NCBI GenBank assembly: GCA_963809925.1
Contig: CAWELH010000005.1
Location: 372,001-436,000, forward strand
DNA: 64,000 nt
Direction of reading: 5' to 3'
DNA from: DASQZK01 sp963809925
GTDB lineage: Bacteria; Bacteroidota; Bacteroidia; Bacteroidales; GCA-2748055
This document shows positions 27,777-37,099 of the stretch, in pieces (positions within the stretch are counted from its first letter, which is position 1; the number at the start of each line of letters is the position of its first letter). The position numbers and the translations under genes were made by a program. The notes under the pieces were generated by a model. That model ran no database searches. It saw only the letters and a program-made list of their open reading frames with translations, and had not been told where the DNA came from.

Positions 27777-28075
27777 GCGTCCGCCGTAGCTTGAGCGAAG
27801 GTGGATCACCAAATAAGAACTGATGGTGAGAGCATGAGAGGTGTTTGTAGAATCGATTCTTCCCTGCCGGAGGCATTTAATTATAGTAGCCATGGTTACG
27901 CCCATGGATAGGATGGTGTTCTTAAACTCATCCCCTATTAAACAAACCTCGTTCGCTGTATCTTCAGCAAAGGAGGGCTTCGTCCACCGTAGCTTGCACC
28001 ACCGCTAAAGCTAAGTCGGCACGCGGTCAGCAAAAGTGGACTGCGTCCGCCGAAGCTTCAGCGTAGGCGGATCAC
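27777..28075. repeat. REP-like palindromes and a dispersed repeat copy
   Basis: The gap between the T9SS cargo gene and the amidohydrolase holds several repeats. Two copies of an imperfect palindrome with core GCGTCCGCCGNAGCTT lie at 27777-27810 and 28043-28075; the second has outer arms TCCGCC/GGCGGA and central GAAGCTTC. A third, diverged copy lies around 27979-28019. Between them, 27851-27908 is a copy of the element found twice at 55196-55490 (shared core AATTATAGTAGCCATGG). No gene is evident. Confidence 0.75.
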
Positions 28076-28094
28076 TAAATATTAGGTTATCAAG

Positions 28095-28102
28095 TAATTT
28101 TG
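28095..28102 (+). promoter_or_regulatory. -7 promoter element for the amidohydrolase gene
   Basis: TAATTTTG matches TAnnTTTG. The predicted start near 28108 lies inside the longer open frame that begins at 28104, which supports the lipoprotein start at 28188 and a leader of about 80 nt. Confidence 0.4.
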
Positions 28103-28187
28103 TTTGAAATTGAAAAAAATGCCAGATAGAACCTTCCATACTAAGCATGCCAATATTCCGAACAGCCAACAACAAAAAAATATTACC

Positions 28188-29870
28188 ATGAAAAAAATGA
28201 TTTTCCTTGGATGGATCGTAGCTCTTTTGACCGGATGCACATCCGGTGTGAAATATGATGTTATCATTCGAAATGGCAACATTTATGACGGATCAGGATC
28301 AGCGCCCTACAACGCCGATCTGGCGATAAACGGTGATACTATTGCAGCCATCGGCGACCTTAAAAAATCTACCGCCATTACTGAAGTAGATGCATCCGGA
28401 AAGGCTGTATCCCCCGGTTTTATCAACATGCTTAGCTGGGCGGATGAATCACTGATTCAGGATGGTCGCTCACAAAGCAATATTCGCCAGGGCGTTACGC
28501 TGGAAGTTATGGGTGAAGGCTGGTCAGACGGACCGTTGAATGAAGAAATGAAACAGGATAAGTTTGAAAAACAAGGAGATATCAAATACGACATCAACTG
28601 GAATACTCTTGGTGAATTCCTTGATTACCTGCAAAAAAAGGGCGTGTCACCAAATATTGCCTCCTTCGTTGGTGCCACTACCTTACGAATCAATGCCATT
28701 GGTTACGATAACAGGCCACCCACGCCGGAAGAACTTTCCAAAATGAAAGAACTTGCAAAACAAGCAATGGAAGAAGGAGCCATTGGCCTGAGCACTGCCC
28801 TGATCTACGCCCCTGCCTCCTACTCCAATACTGATGAACTCATCGAACTCTGTAAAGTTGTTTCCAGCTACCATGGCATGTACATCTCCCATATGCGGAG
28901 TGAAGGTGATAATCTCCTGGAGGCGTTGGATGAGCTCCTGGAAATCACTAAGAAAGCGAGCATCAAATCGGAAATCTATCATTTAAAAGCCGCTGGTTCA
29001 GAAAATTGGTACAAGATGGATACCGTTTTGCAACGTATAGAATCAGCCCGTGCAGCCGGTCTTGACGTTTCAGCAAACATGTACACATATACGGCAGCCG
29101 GTACCGGACTGTATGCCACTATGCCGGGATGGGTGCAGGAAGGTGGACAGGATGCATGGATTGCCAGGCTGAAAGTTCCTGCCATCAGGGCAAGAGTAAT
29201 AAAAGAAATGCGTGCACCCGGAAAAGACTGGGAAAATTTTTACTATATGGTGGGCTCACCCGACAAAATTCTGGTTGTAGGATTCAAAAACGATTCATTG
29301 AAATATCTGACAGGCAAGTCCCTGGCTGAAGTTGCAAAACTTAGAAATACGTCACCCGAAGAAACCATTCTCGATCTTGTCATCCAGGACAACAGCCCGG
29401 TTGCTTCCGTATTTTTCCTGATGAGTGAGGATAACATAAAGAAAAAAATAGCTATGCCCTGGGTGAGCTTTGGTTCTGATGAGCAATCGCTTTCACCGGA
29501 AGGCGTTTTCCTGAAGTCAAATCCGCACCCCAGAGCTTACGGAAACTTCAGCAGAGTGCTTGGGAAATATGTCCGTGAAGAAAAAGTAATCAGCCTGGAG
29601 GATGCTGTTCGTAAGCTGACTTCCCTCCCTGCTACCAACATGAAAATCAAGAAAAGAGGATTCCTGAAAACGGGTTACTATGCTGATGTTGTTGTATTTG
29701 ATCCCTCCACCATTACCGACCATGCCACGTTTGAAAAACCGCATCAGTTCTCAACAGGTGTTCTGGATGTGTTTGTGAATGGTACACAGGTTCTGAAAAA
29801 TGGAGAACACACTGGGGCAAAACCGGGAATGGTGGTAAGAGGTCCTGGATATAAGCCGGAAATGAAGTAG
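28188..29870 (+). CDS. D-aminoacylase-like amidohydrolase lipoprotein lacking the HxH motif
   Basis: The 560-residue product starts at 28188 with a lipoprotein signal (MKKMIFLGWIVALLTGC). It has the N-acyl-D-amino-acid deacylase layout: a small beta domain with RNGNIYDGSGSAPYNADLAI, a TIM barrel and a C-terminal FLKTGYYADVVVFDP. Where the family has GFIDxHxHxD, this protein reads SPGFINMLSWADESL, so both histidines of the first metal site are gone. Candidate residues of the second site remain: MGEGWSDGP, ISHMRSEGD, EIYHLKAAG and the catalytic Asp in VSFGSDEQS. It could act with one metal, as D-aminoacylases do at their tight site. The substrate is unknown. It converges on the MORN gene. Confidence 0.8.
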   Translation: MKKMIFLGWIVALLTGCTSGVKYDVIIRNGNIYDGSGSAPYNADLAINGDTIAAIGDLKKSTAITEVDASGKAVSPGFINMLSWADESLIQDGRSQSNIRQGVTLEVMGEGWSDGPLNEEMKQDKFEKQGDIKYDINWNTLGEFLDYLQKKGVSPNIASFVGATTLRINAIGYDNRPPTPEELSKMKELAKQAMEEGAIGLSTALIYAPASYSNTDELIELCKVVSSYHGMYISHMRSEGDNLLEALDELLEITKKASIKSEIYHLKAAGSENWYKMDTVLQRIESARAAGLDVSANMYTYTAAGTGLYATMPGWVQEGGQDAWIARLKVPAIRARVIKEMRAPGKDWENFYYMVGSPDKILVVGFKNDSLKYLTGKSLAEVAKLRNTSPEETILDLVIQDNSPVASVFFLMSEDNIKKKIAMPWVSFGSDEQSLSPEGVFLKSNPHPRAYGNFSRVLGKYVREEKVISLEDAVRKLTSLPATNMKIKKRGFLKTGYYADVVVFDPSTITDHATFEKPHQFSTGVLDVFVNGTQVLKNGEHTGAKPGMVVRGPGYKPEMK

Positions 29871-29888
29871 AAGGGAAAAGTCTTCCTA

Positions 29889-30590
29889 TTAGTTAGTAAT
29901 GGTTACGTCCCAGCGGCCCGGGTCATCAATGGTGAATTCCAGGACGCATTCAGACTGCATGGAATGGATCTGATTCCAGGTACGGTATCTTATCTTGACA
30001 GAAACCGGGAAGGTAGCATTCATGATCCCAATGAAATTTCCACTACGATATTCAGACCCACTATCATTGGCTATGGAAAGATCCTGAATATCAGAATTGA
30101 TACGACCGCCGATCATAAATCTGATTTTAATATCGCTCATATCATCACCCATCTTATTAAAACTTGTTCTTATGATCCCCACAGACCTGTTAATCATATA
30201 CGGTTTGTATCTCTCAGTGCCAATGTACTTATCCTTGCTCCAGTATCCGACAACCACGGAATCACCCAAGCCAACCTTATACACCATCTTTCCTCTTCCT
30301 TCCATGAGTCCCGCTGTCCATTGCCCTTCATACCAGTTTCCGTTTGCCCATATATAGGTACCCGGACCCTCAGGAAGTCCCCTGTAAAACCTTCCAATAT
30401 AATGATCCACTCCCTGTGCCTCACCCTTTCCCTGTGCCAGTCCATTTTTACAATTTCCCTTATATGTATCTGCAATAGAAGGCATCAATACACGACAGCC
30501 CGAATCCTGAGCAATACTAACCATCGGAATCAGGATCATCAGGACAACCATGATTATGACGGATGCAGAATTTCTGTTACGTAATTTCAT
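29889..30590 (-). CDS. Exported MORN-repeat protein
   Basis: The ATG at 30590 opens a signal peptide (MKLRNRNSASVIIMVVLMILIPMVSIAQ); 13 further codons lie upstream in frame. The 233-residue product has about three MORN repeats between residues 45 and 115 (patterns YKGNCKNGLAQGKGEA, YIGRFYRGLPEGPGTY and YEGQWTAGLMEGRGKM). A C-terminal beta-rich domain of unknown type follows. MORN repeats form extended hairpin sheets that bind lipids or proteins; no enzymatic motif is visible. The gene ends 18 bp from the convergent amidohydrolase. Confidence 0.8.
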   Translation of the reverse strand: MKLRNRNSASVIIMVVLMILIPMVSIAQDSGCRVLMPSIADTYKGNCKNGLAQGKGEAQGVDHYIGRFYRGLPEGPGTYIWANGNWYEGQWTAGLMEGRGKMVYKVGLGDSVVVGYWSKDKYIGTERYKPYMINRSVGIIRTSFNKMGDDMSDIKIRFMIGGRINSDIQDLSIANDSGSEYRSGNFIGIMNATFPVSVKIRYRTWNQIHSMQSECVLEFTIDDPGRWDVTITN

Positions 30591-31007
30591 CTTTGTTTTT
30601 ATTGATGTGTATACACTATAAAATATCAATCTGGCGTGCTGAAATGATACTTTGCATTTGAGAATAAATCCTGGAAAATTATTCTTGTTGCCAGTATCGA
30701 AGCTGGCTATTTGAAAATCAAAAATAAGTAAATGAAATTACTTCCCCAAGTCATAATAAGAAAATGAAAGACGGATTTCAAAATATATTTTTTCAATGCA
30801 TTTCGATTGAATCGTGCTTTAAGCAAACCAATCGCCTAAAAAATTTGTTTTCTCTTTGTTCTGTCATACTTTTATAAGATATTCAGACACAATCTTCTTT
30901 TTCTCTGTGGCGCCGCGGAGGCTTCACCTGCCATGATCACATGGATATTCCGGTTCTAACAGATCTATAATCAGTAATATGATATCTTAAATCAAACCAC
31001 GTACAGT
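30591..31007. other. 417-bp intergenic gap without recognised features
   Basis: The gap between the divergent MORN and aldo/keto reductase genes is AT-rich. It contains CTTTTTCTCTGTGGCGCCGCG near 30896, of a type often scattered between Bacteroidota genes. I see no ORF, terminator or exact promoter match. Confidence 0.4.
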
Positions 31008-32024
31008 ATGAAAAAAAATAAATCGGCTTTGTCAAGGAGGAAGTTTATACAGCATTCAGCCACCATTGCTGCCGCTGTATCGGCTTCGGGATTACTATCA
31101 TCTTTCTCTGCGTTCGGGGAAGAAAAAACCATGGTAAAAGGTATTATGCGCAGGAAGCTGGGCAAAACGGGCATGGATATTTCAATCCTCACCTTCGGCG
31201 GCGGCTCTCAATTTTTGAGAAATCCCAATGGAGATTGGGAAAAAATTCTTGAGGCTGCGGTAGAAGGAGGTATCAACCTTTTTGATACGGCACCGAGCTA
31301 TACATCTGCATCGTTCAACGTTGGCGGAGCCAAGTCTCCCGACAGTGAGGACAGATATGGAGAGATTCTTCCCAAATACAGGAATCAGATCTACCTGACT
31401 ACAAAGCTTGAATCGCGTGATCCGGAAAAGGCAAAGGCAAGCGTGGAAGCCAGCCTGAAGCGATTAAAAACCGATCACGTTGATATTATATATATCCATG
31501 GTATCACTCCACAGGATAATACAGCTCAAATCGAGAACGGGCTCTATAAAGTCATGCAGGAAATGAAATCGTCGGGAATGGTAAAATTTATCGGTATTTC
31601 ATCCATGGACAGTGCGGAAAGATCAAAGGAGATGCTGGATAAACTCGATTTCGACGTTGCCCTGCTAGCGATGAATGCCACAAAGTACGGCGATTATGCC
31701 AATACAGCATTGCCATCGGCTATTAAGAAAAATACAGGTGTAATCTCAATGAAGGTTTTCCGTGATATCGTCGGCGATAATGCAGCACCAAAGGAATTAC
31801 TGGATCACGCGTGGACACAGAAGGGTGTTTCAGGAGTACTTATCGGTCATTACGGCCTCGCCTCCCTGGAGGAAAATCTAAAAATTACCAGAGAATTCAG
31901 CCAGACAGGAAGTTCCGATATTGACCGGCATGAACTGGAAACAAGGCTGGCAGGTTTGGGTGGCCCGCATGTATTGTCGTGGGCAAGACCAGGTTATACC
32001 GATGGAGGTCTGACCCTCGTCTGA
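31008..32024 (+). CDS. Tat-exported aldo/keto reductase
   Basis: The 338-residue protein opens with a twin-arginine signal (SRRKFIQHSATIAAAV) and continues as an NADP-dependent aldo/keto reductase (beta/alpha)8 barrel. The catalytic tetrad is visible: Asp and Tyr in LFDTAPSY near residue 90, Lys in LTTKLESRD near 130 and His in IIYIHGI near 160. Barrel entry RRKLGKTGMDISILTFGGG is typical. Tat export implies folding with cofactor in the cytoplasm. Several Bacteroidota relatives of this type lie near sugar-processing genes, but the substrate here is not evident. It appears to be transcribed alone. Confidence 0.87.
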   Translation: MKKNKSALSRRKFIQHSATIAAAVSASGLLSSFSAFGEEKTMVKGIMRRKLGKTGMDISILTFGGGSQFLRNPNGDWEKILEAAVEGGINLFDTAPSYTSASFNVGGAKSPDSEDRYGEILPKYRNQIYLTTKLESRDPEKAKASVEASLKRLKTDHVDIIYIHGITPQDNTAQIENGLYKVMQEMKSSGMVKFIGISSMDSAERSKEMLDKLDFDVALLAMNATKYGDYANTALPSAIKKNTGVISMKVFRDIVGDNAAPKELLDHAWTQKGVSGVLIGHYGLASLEENLKITREFSQTGSSDIDRHELETRLAGLGGPHVLSWARPGYTDGGLTLV

Positions 32025-32055
32025 GCCTTGCTACGTTCGTCCTGATATTTTCGTA

Positions 32056-33102
32056 TCAATTGCCTGATTTCATTGGTTTTTTCCATTTCAGGGAGAGAAA
32101 GGTATATTTTTTCCTCAGGAAATAATCCAGCACAATGCTGTTTGGATATATTTCATTATGGATTTCACGTGTGATGAATCTCTTTTCTTGTTGTCTGAAC
32201 GATTTATATTTTTTGAAGTGCCGGTAAAAGGATGCATGTGCCGACAGTATTGACCAAATATCCCGAAACTTGCCACTGAGCAGAAAGCGGAGAGCCGAAA
32301 GGCCGTCGAAGATCAGCCTGCGGAATAGGGTGCCTGCAAGCTTATCAGCAGGAAGATTCTTATATAGCATAAACAGACTGTTTCTGAAATTGAGATAGGT
32401 CTTCCATGGATTGGATGAAGGCAGTGTACCCCCACCCACATGATAAACCGTCGAATCTGGAACACACAGGAGTTTGTAACCCCGGTTTTTCAGCCTCCAG
32501 CACAGATCGATTTCTTCAAAATGAGCAAAGAAGAATGGATCCAGGCCACCCAAAATTTTGTATAGCGGGCCCCGTACCATCATGCATGCACCGGTTGTCC
32601 AGAATACCTCGGCCACGGTATTGTACTGACCATAATCTGTTTCCAGGGAATCGAAGATTCTGCCACGGCAAAATGGGTACCCGGTGGCATCAATATATCC
32701 CCCTGCTGCCCCTGCATACTCAAAATATCCATCGGGTTCAACAGCCCTTATTTTTGGCATACAGGAAGCCACGAGGTTGTCCTTCTCCATGGCGGTAAGC
32801 AACGGGGTGATCCAACCGCTGGTGACCCTGACATCCGAATTAAGAAGCACGAAGTATTCCGCTTCCAGACTTGCCAGAGCACGGTTATAACCACCCGCAA
32901 AGCCGTAATTTTTATCAAATTCCAGTAATTTAACGGACGGAAAGTTTGACTTAAGGTAGGCCACCGAAGTATCCGTGGAGCCATTGTCGGCTACGATCAC
33001 CTCGATACCCGGTGTCACGGTATTTTGCACCACCCCCTCCAGGTATTCTTCGAGAAATTTCTTCCCGTTCCAGTTGAGTATAACAACGGCGGCTTTAAGC
33101 AT
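32056..33102 (-). CDS. Family 2 glycosyltransferase (rhamnosyltransferase-like)
   Basis: The 348-residue protein has a GT-A domain: AAVVILNWNGKKFLEEYL at the start, VIVADNGSTDTSVAYL near residue 35, a DxD-like LLNSDVRVT near 90, and acceptor-site features WTTGACMMVRG near 167 and FFFAHFEEIDLCWRLKNRGY near 190. These match WbbL-type transferases that add a sugar to lipid-linked O-antigen or cell-wall precursors. Its start overlaps the end of the acyltransferase gene by 8 bp, so it is the last gene of the 34848-to-32056 operon, which points to an envelope lipid or polysaccharide role. Confidence 0.9.
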   Translation of the reverse strand: MLKAAVVILNWNGKKFLEEYLEGVVQNTVTPGIEVIVADNGSTDTSVAYLKSNFPSVKLLEFDKNYGFAGGYNRALASLEAEYFVLLNSDVRVTSGWITPLLTAMEKDNLVASCMPKIRAVEPDGYFEYAGAAGGYIDATGYPFCRGRIFDSLETDYGQYNTVAEVFWTTGACMMVRGPLYKILGGLDPFFFAHFEEIDLCWRLKNRGYKLLCVPDSTVYHVGGGTLPSSNPWKTYLNFRNSLFMLYKNLPADKLAGTLFRRLIFDGLSALRFLLSGKFRDIWSILSAHASFYRHFKKYKSFRQQEKRFITREIHNEIYPNSIVLDYFLRKKYTFLSLKWKKPMKSGN

Positions 33103-34048
33103 TAGCTGTCGTTTTATGCTGTTTTTTGATGAATTGACCTTCGAATCTGTATTTACCCTGCTTTTCCTCCCGTTCCCTCTTCCGTGTAAGCTTCCAGCGG
33201 CGATGCGACCAGAGCCAGTACTCCGGCTTTTCTTCTATGGTTTCCTGAAGCAGTCTGACATGTCTGTCGGTGATGGAGTACTCGTTCTCCAGACTTGCGT
33301 CCTCGGATACGGGGATGATCTCAACTTCATAATAGCCGCGTTTCAGGATGTGCATCTTTAAATATACGACCGCCATCCCAAATTCACGTGCTATTTTCTC
33401 CGGACCCAGATAGACCGGCGTAAGCTGATTCAGGAATGTTGTCCAATATTGAATTTCTTCCCATACCGGCGACTGATCGGAAATATACATTGACAACGTG
33501 GGCTTGTTCTGGCGCTTGTATCGGCGGAGCGACCGGATTATGTCACGCATGGAAACAAGTTCGGCACCGGATTTTTCCCTCTGTCGGGTTAACACCTTTT
33601 CCATTTCCTTATTATTCAATGGCTTATACACTGCGATCGACTGATGCGGAATGGTACGAGCAAGGCCCTGAAGCCATTCCCAGTTGCCAAAATGGGCAGC
33701 CACTGCAACAACAGCTTTCCCCTCCCTGTAATAACGTTCGATAAGGTCTGTATTCCTGAACCTTATCCTATCAGCCAGTTCTTCCTTACTGAAGTCCATG
33801 ACCTTGATCGTTTCAACGATAAGATCTGAAAAATGACGGTAGAAGCGTGATGCTATGTTCCGGATCTCCCTATTATCCTTCTCAGGGAATGCCCGGTGAA
33901 GATTTTCATACACCACACTTCGCCTGTATCTGAAGATGGAACCGGCAGAGAAACTGATCAGATCCGAAAAGGCATAGAGCAGCCACAGAGGCAATAAGGA
34001 TATCGCCCTGACTAAACCATAAACCATACGGAATGCCAGGATCTTCAT
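33095..34048 (-). CDS. LpxL/HtrB-family lipid A-type acyltransferase
   Basis: This 317-residue inner-membrane-associated protein has the LpxL family layout, with an N-terminal hydrophobic helix (ISLLPLWLLYAFSDLI) and the catalytic HX4E motif in AAHFGNWEW near residue 120. SDQSPVWEEIQYWTTFLNQ and YWLWSHRRWK near 275 are also typical. Such enzymes transfer secondary acyl chains to lipid A; Bacteroidota homologues may also make aminolipids. It lies 5 bp after the IMPase gene and overlaps the glycosyltransferase gene. Confidence 0.9.
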   Translation of the reverse strand: MKILAFRMVYGLVRAISLLPLWLLYAFSDLISFSAGSIFRYRRSVVYENLHRAFPEKDNREIRNIASRFYRHFSDLIVETIKVMDFSKEELADRIRFRNTDLIERYYREGKAVVAVAAHFGNWEWLQGLARTIPHQSIAVYKPLNNKEMEKVLTRQREKSGAELVSMRDIIRSLRRYKRQNKPTLSMYISDQSPVWEEIQYWTTFLNQLTPVYLGPEKIAREFGMAVVYLKMHILKRGYYEVEIIPVSEDASLENEYSITDRHVRLLQETIEEKPEYWLWSHRRWKLTRKREREEKQGKYRFEGQFIKKQHKTTANA

Positions 34049-34053
34049 GATGC

Positions 34054-34848
34054 TTACCCCTTCATAATTTCTTTGATCACCTTTTGGAATTCATCAAAGG
34101 CGTTTGCATTGCATGCAATGATCTCCCCACCGAAAAGATAATCCTCACCCCCACTGAAATCAGAAACCCGGCCACCTGCCTGTTGTAAAATCAATATGCC
34201 CGCAGCAACATCCCAGGGATTCAGACCGTACTCATAAAAGCCGTCAAAACGGCCGCATGCTGTGTAGGCGATATCTGTGGCTGCTGACCCAAGTCTGCGC
34301 AGACCGTGGGAATTCTCCATAAAATAGGTCATGGTATTCATAAACTGGTCCAGAAGCTTAAAATTAGTGTAGGGAAAACCAGTGGCAATAAGACAGTCAC
34401 TTACAGTCTGAGCTTTGGAGACACTGATGACTTCGCCATTTAGGTATGACGGACTGTCCTTCCATGCATAGAAACATTCCCCAAGACCTATCTCGTATAT
34501 TACGCCAACTACAATCTCATCATATTCCATTAATGCTACACTAATGGCATAAGGTGGAAGACCGTGAATAAAATTGGTGGTGCCGTCAATGGGATCAATG
34601 ATCCAGTTATACCTTTCCTTTCTTCCGTTTGCGGTGCCCTCCTCAGCGATGAACCCGGATTCAGGAATCAGATCAAGCAGGCCATCCACAAGCATGCGTT
34701 CTGAATTCTTATCCACGCTTGTGACATAATTATGCCGTCCTTTAACTTCGATATCAAGATGACGTTGTTTTTCCTTTTCCTTCCTGATAAATGTCGCGGT
34801 GTCTCTCACGATCTCCTGAACTTCACTGCAAATCCTGCCTAAATCCAT
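34054..34848 (-). CDS. Inositol monophosphatase family protein (SuhB-like)
   Basis: The 264-residue enzyme has the complete Mg-dependent phosphatase motif set: Glu in GFIAEEGTANG near residue 68, WIIDPIDGTTNFIHGLP near 84 and NPWDVAAGILILQQAGG near 210. Family members dephosphorylate inositol phosphates, sugar phosphates or related metabolites. E. coli SuhB also acts in antitermination, but that cannot be inferred here. It is the first gene of an operon with the acyltransferase and the glycosyltransferase. Confidence 0.92.
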   Translation of the reverse strand: MDLGRICSEVQEIVRDTATFIRKEKEKQRHLDIEVKGRHNYVTSVDKNSERMLVDGLLDLIPESGFIAEEGTANGRKERYNWIIDPIDGTTNFIHGLPPYAISVALMEYDEIVVGVIYEIGLGECFYAWKDSPSYLNGEVISVSKAQTVSDCLIATGFPYTNFKLLDQFMNTMTYFMENSHGLRRLGSAATDIAYTACGRFDGFYEYGLNPWDVAAGILILQQAGGRVSDFSGGEDYLFGGEIIACNANAFDEFQKVIKEIMKG

Positions 34849-35012
34849 AAATAATACAATTTGTTTAAAATTAATAATTTAGCCAACAGAACTTCGTATA
34901 TGTTGCCGGCTATTTTTTTGATTTTAATCCTGATGTGGAACCAGATTAAGTGACCATCATCCTACCCTGCATGAATTGACCCCGCCGATAGCAGGATTGT
35001 ACGAGACAGCTG

Positions 35013-37097
35013 TCAGGAAGGCCAGTCTTCCTGGCTGAGCTGCTTGTAGAACTTATACAGTTCTATTTGTGACCTGACGGGCTTTTCAACGCTGCCCGGC
35101 TTATAATGGTTGCTCTGCTTCTCATCGATAATCCGTGCTTTGACATTATCCTTGAGCTGAATATCGATGATATGCCTCAGCTCTCTCTGAAGATCCTTGT
35201 CAAATATCGGGGCACTTACTTCTATCCGGTGGTCGATATTCCTCGTCATCCAGTCGGCAGAAGAAATATAATACAATTCATCGCCACCATTGGCAAAAAC
35301 GAATATTCTTGAGTGTTCCAGATACTTATCAACGATACTGATGGCCTCGATATTCTCACTCTGCCCTGGAACGCCGGTGATCAGTGAACATATACCCCTG
35401 ACGATCAGTTTGATCTTTACACCGGCATTGTTGGCCTGGTAAAGCTTTGTGATCATATAGCGGTCGACAAGGTTATTAATTTTTAAGATGATGTAGGCAT
35501 CCTGCCCGGCGTGTGCATTTTTTATCTCATTATCGATAAGAAGATAGAGTTTACCCCGCTGGAAATTTGGTGAAACGATCAGATGCTGGTATTTGTAATT
35601 CTTATAGGTGTTATCGAAGAAGTCAAAAATACGCCAGATCTCAGAGGTAATCCTTTTATCGCTGGTGAGAAGAAAAAGATCGGAGTAAACCTGTGCCGTT
35701 CCTTCGTGAAAGTTTCCTGTACCTACAGCCGCATAATCCACCGGCCTCCCGTTCTCCATCCTGCGGATCAGGGTTAGCTTGCTGTGCACTTTCAGACTCT
35801 TAATTCCAAACGAAACATTCGCACCCACTTCCTCAAGCCGTTTTGACCAGTAAATATTTGATTTCTCATCGAAGCGTGCCTGCAGTTCTATGTTCACATT
35901 CACCTGTTTGCCATTCAACGCGGCATTGATGAGTGCATTGATCACCGCTGAGTCGTGTGCCACACGGTAAAGTGTAGTGCTGATTGAAGTGACCTGGGGA
36001 TCCATGGATGCCAGGCGAAGCCAGTTTATATAGTGGTTGAAAGTTTGATACGGGAAGTGAAGAAGTATATCCTTTTTTGAGACAATTTCAAACAGGTTTT
36101 CATTATGCTTAAGCGCCGGATGGTTCAGGTGAGGCAACTTTTCATACTGAAGGTTATCTTTCCCCAGGTTTGGGAACTTCATGAAATCCTTAAAATTATG
36201 ATAACGTCCGCCGGGAATGAGATTGTCGTCTTCATCCAGTTCCAGCCTACGGATCAGGTAGTTGAGAAGATCTTTGGGAATCGACTCGTCGTATACAAAC
36301 CTGACAGGTTGGCCCTTTTTCCTGTCTGTCACCGATTCATCGATTTTCTCCAGAAAGCTTTTCGAAAGATCATTGTCTATATCCAGCTCGGCATCACGGG
36401 TAAGCTTAATCGTATATGCCTCGTAATGGTCAAAGTGAAACTGTTCGAACAGGATAGAAAGACCGAAACGGATCACATCATCCAGGAGAATGACATATTT
36501 GCGGCTTCTGATGGGGAAAAGCAGAAATCGTCCAAGCCGTTCTTCAGGAATTTCGATGATGGCATATTCCATCTCCACATTTGGATCCTTGCTGGTCATT
36601 TTTACAGCGAGGTAAATCGATTTATCCTTAAGGTCGGGAAAGTCCCTGACGTTATGAAGCATGATGGGAGTGAGAACCGGAAGAACTTTATCGACAAAAT
36701 ACTCCTGGACAAATTCTGCCTTACGGCGGTTCAGTTGTTTTTCATTGATGATATTGATCTTTTCTTTTTCAAGTTCGATCTTCACCTCCTCATAAATTCT
36801 TTCGAATTTCCGCTGAAGCGTTATCACCATCTGCTGGATCTGATTAAGCACTTCTTTCGGCTTGTCTTTATTAGGCCTGCCGGTTTTTTCCTCGACGTCG
36901 ATCATCCGCTTGATCGTTGCCACCCTTACTTTAAAAAACTCATCCAGATTATTGGAAAATATCCCAAGAAAACGAAGCCTTTCCACCAATGGAACGTTTG
37001 TGTCGGCAGCTTCCTGAAGTACCCGTTCATTGAAGGACAACCAACTGATTTCCCTGTTTATAATCTTTCTGTGCTTCATAGGGGACAAAGATAACAT
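35013..37097 (-). CDS. ppk1: Polyphosphate kinase 1
   Basis: PPK1 reversibly makes polyphosphate from ATP. The 694-residue product is the usual length and has the N domain (INREISWLSFNERVLQEA), head domain, and two phospholipase-D-like C domains. The autophosphorylated His is in VHSKLTLIRRMENG and the second active-site block is AAVGTGNFHEGTAQVYSD. An alternative ATG at 37079, six codons downstream, would start MKHRKIINREIS and agrees better with many homologues. It begins 2 bp after sixA and is probably cotranscribed with it. Confidence 0.96.
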   Translation of the reverse strand: MLSLSPMKHRKIINREISWLSFNERVLQEAADTNVPLVERLRFLGIFSNNLDEFFKVRVATIKRMIDVEEKTGRPNKDKPKEVLNQIQQMVITLQRKFERIYEEVKIELEKEKINIINEKQLNRRKAEFVQEYFVDKVLPVLTPIMLHNVRDFPDLKDKSIYLAVKMTSKDPNVEMEYAIIEIPEERLGRFLLFPIRSRKYVILLDDVIRFGLSILFEQFHFDHYEAYTIKLTRDAELDIDNDLSKSFLEKIDESVTDRKKGQPVRFVYDESIPKDLLNYLIRRLELDEDDNLIPGGRYHNFKDFMKFPNLGKDNLQYEKLPHLNHPALKHNENLFEIVSKKDILLHFPYQTFNHYINWLRLASMDPQVTSISTTLYRVAHDSAVINALINAALNGKQVNVNIELQARFDEKSNIYWSKRLEEVGANVSFGIKSLKVHSKLTLIRRMENGRPVDYAAVGTGNFHEGTAQVYSDLFLLTSDKRITSEIWRIFDFFDNTYKNYKYQHLIVSPNFQRGKLYLLIDNEIKNAHAGQDAYIILKINNLVDRYMITKLYQANNAGVKIKLIVRGICSLITGVPGQSENIEAISIVDKYLEHSRIFVFANGGDELYYISSADWMTRNIDHRIEVSAPIFDKDLQRELRHIIDIQLKDNVKARIIDEKQSNHYKPGSVEKPVRSQIELYKFYKQLSQEDWPS

Positions 37098-37099
37098 TT

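Noticed and set aside
36105..37094. Plus-strand 329-codon open frame inside ppk1
   Set aside because: It lies wholly antisense to a clear PPK1 gene and has the composition of a shadow frame.
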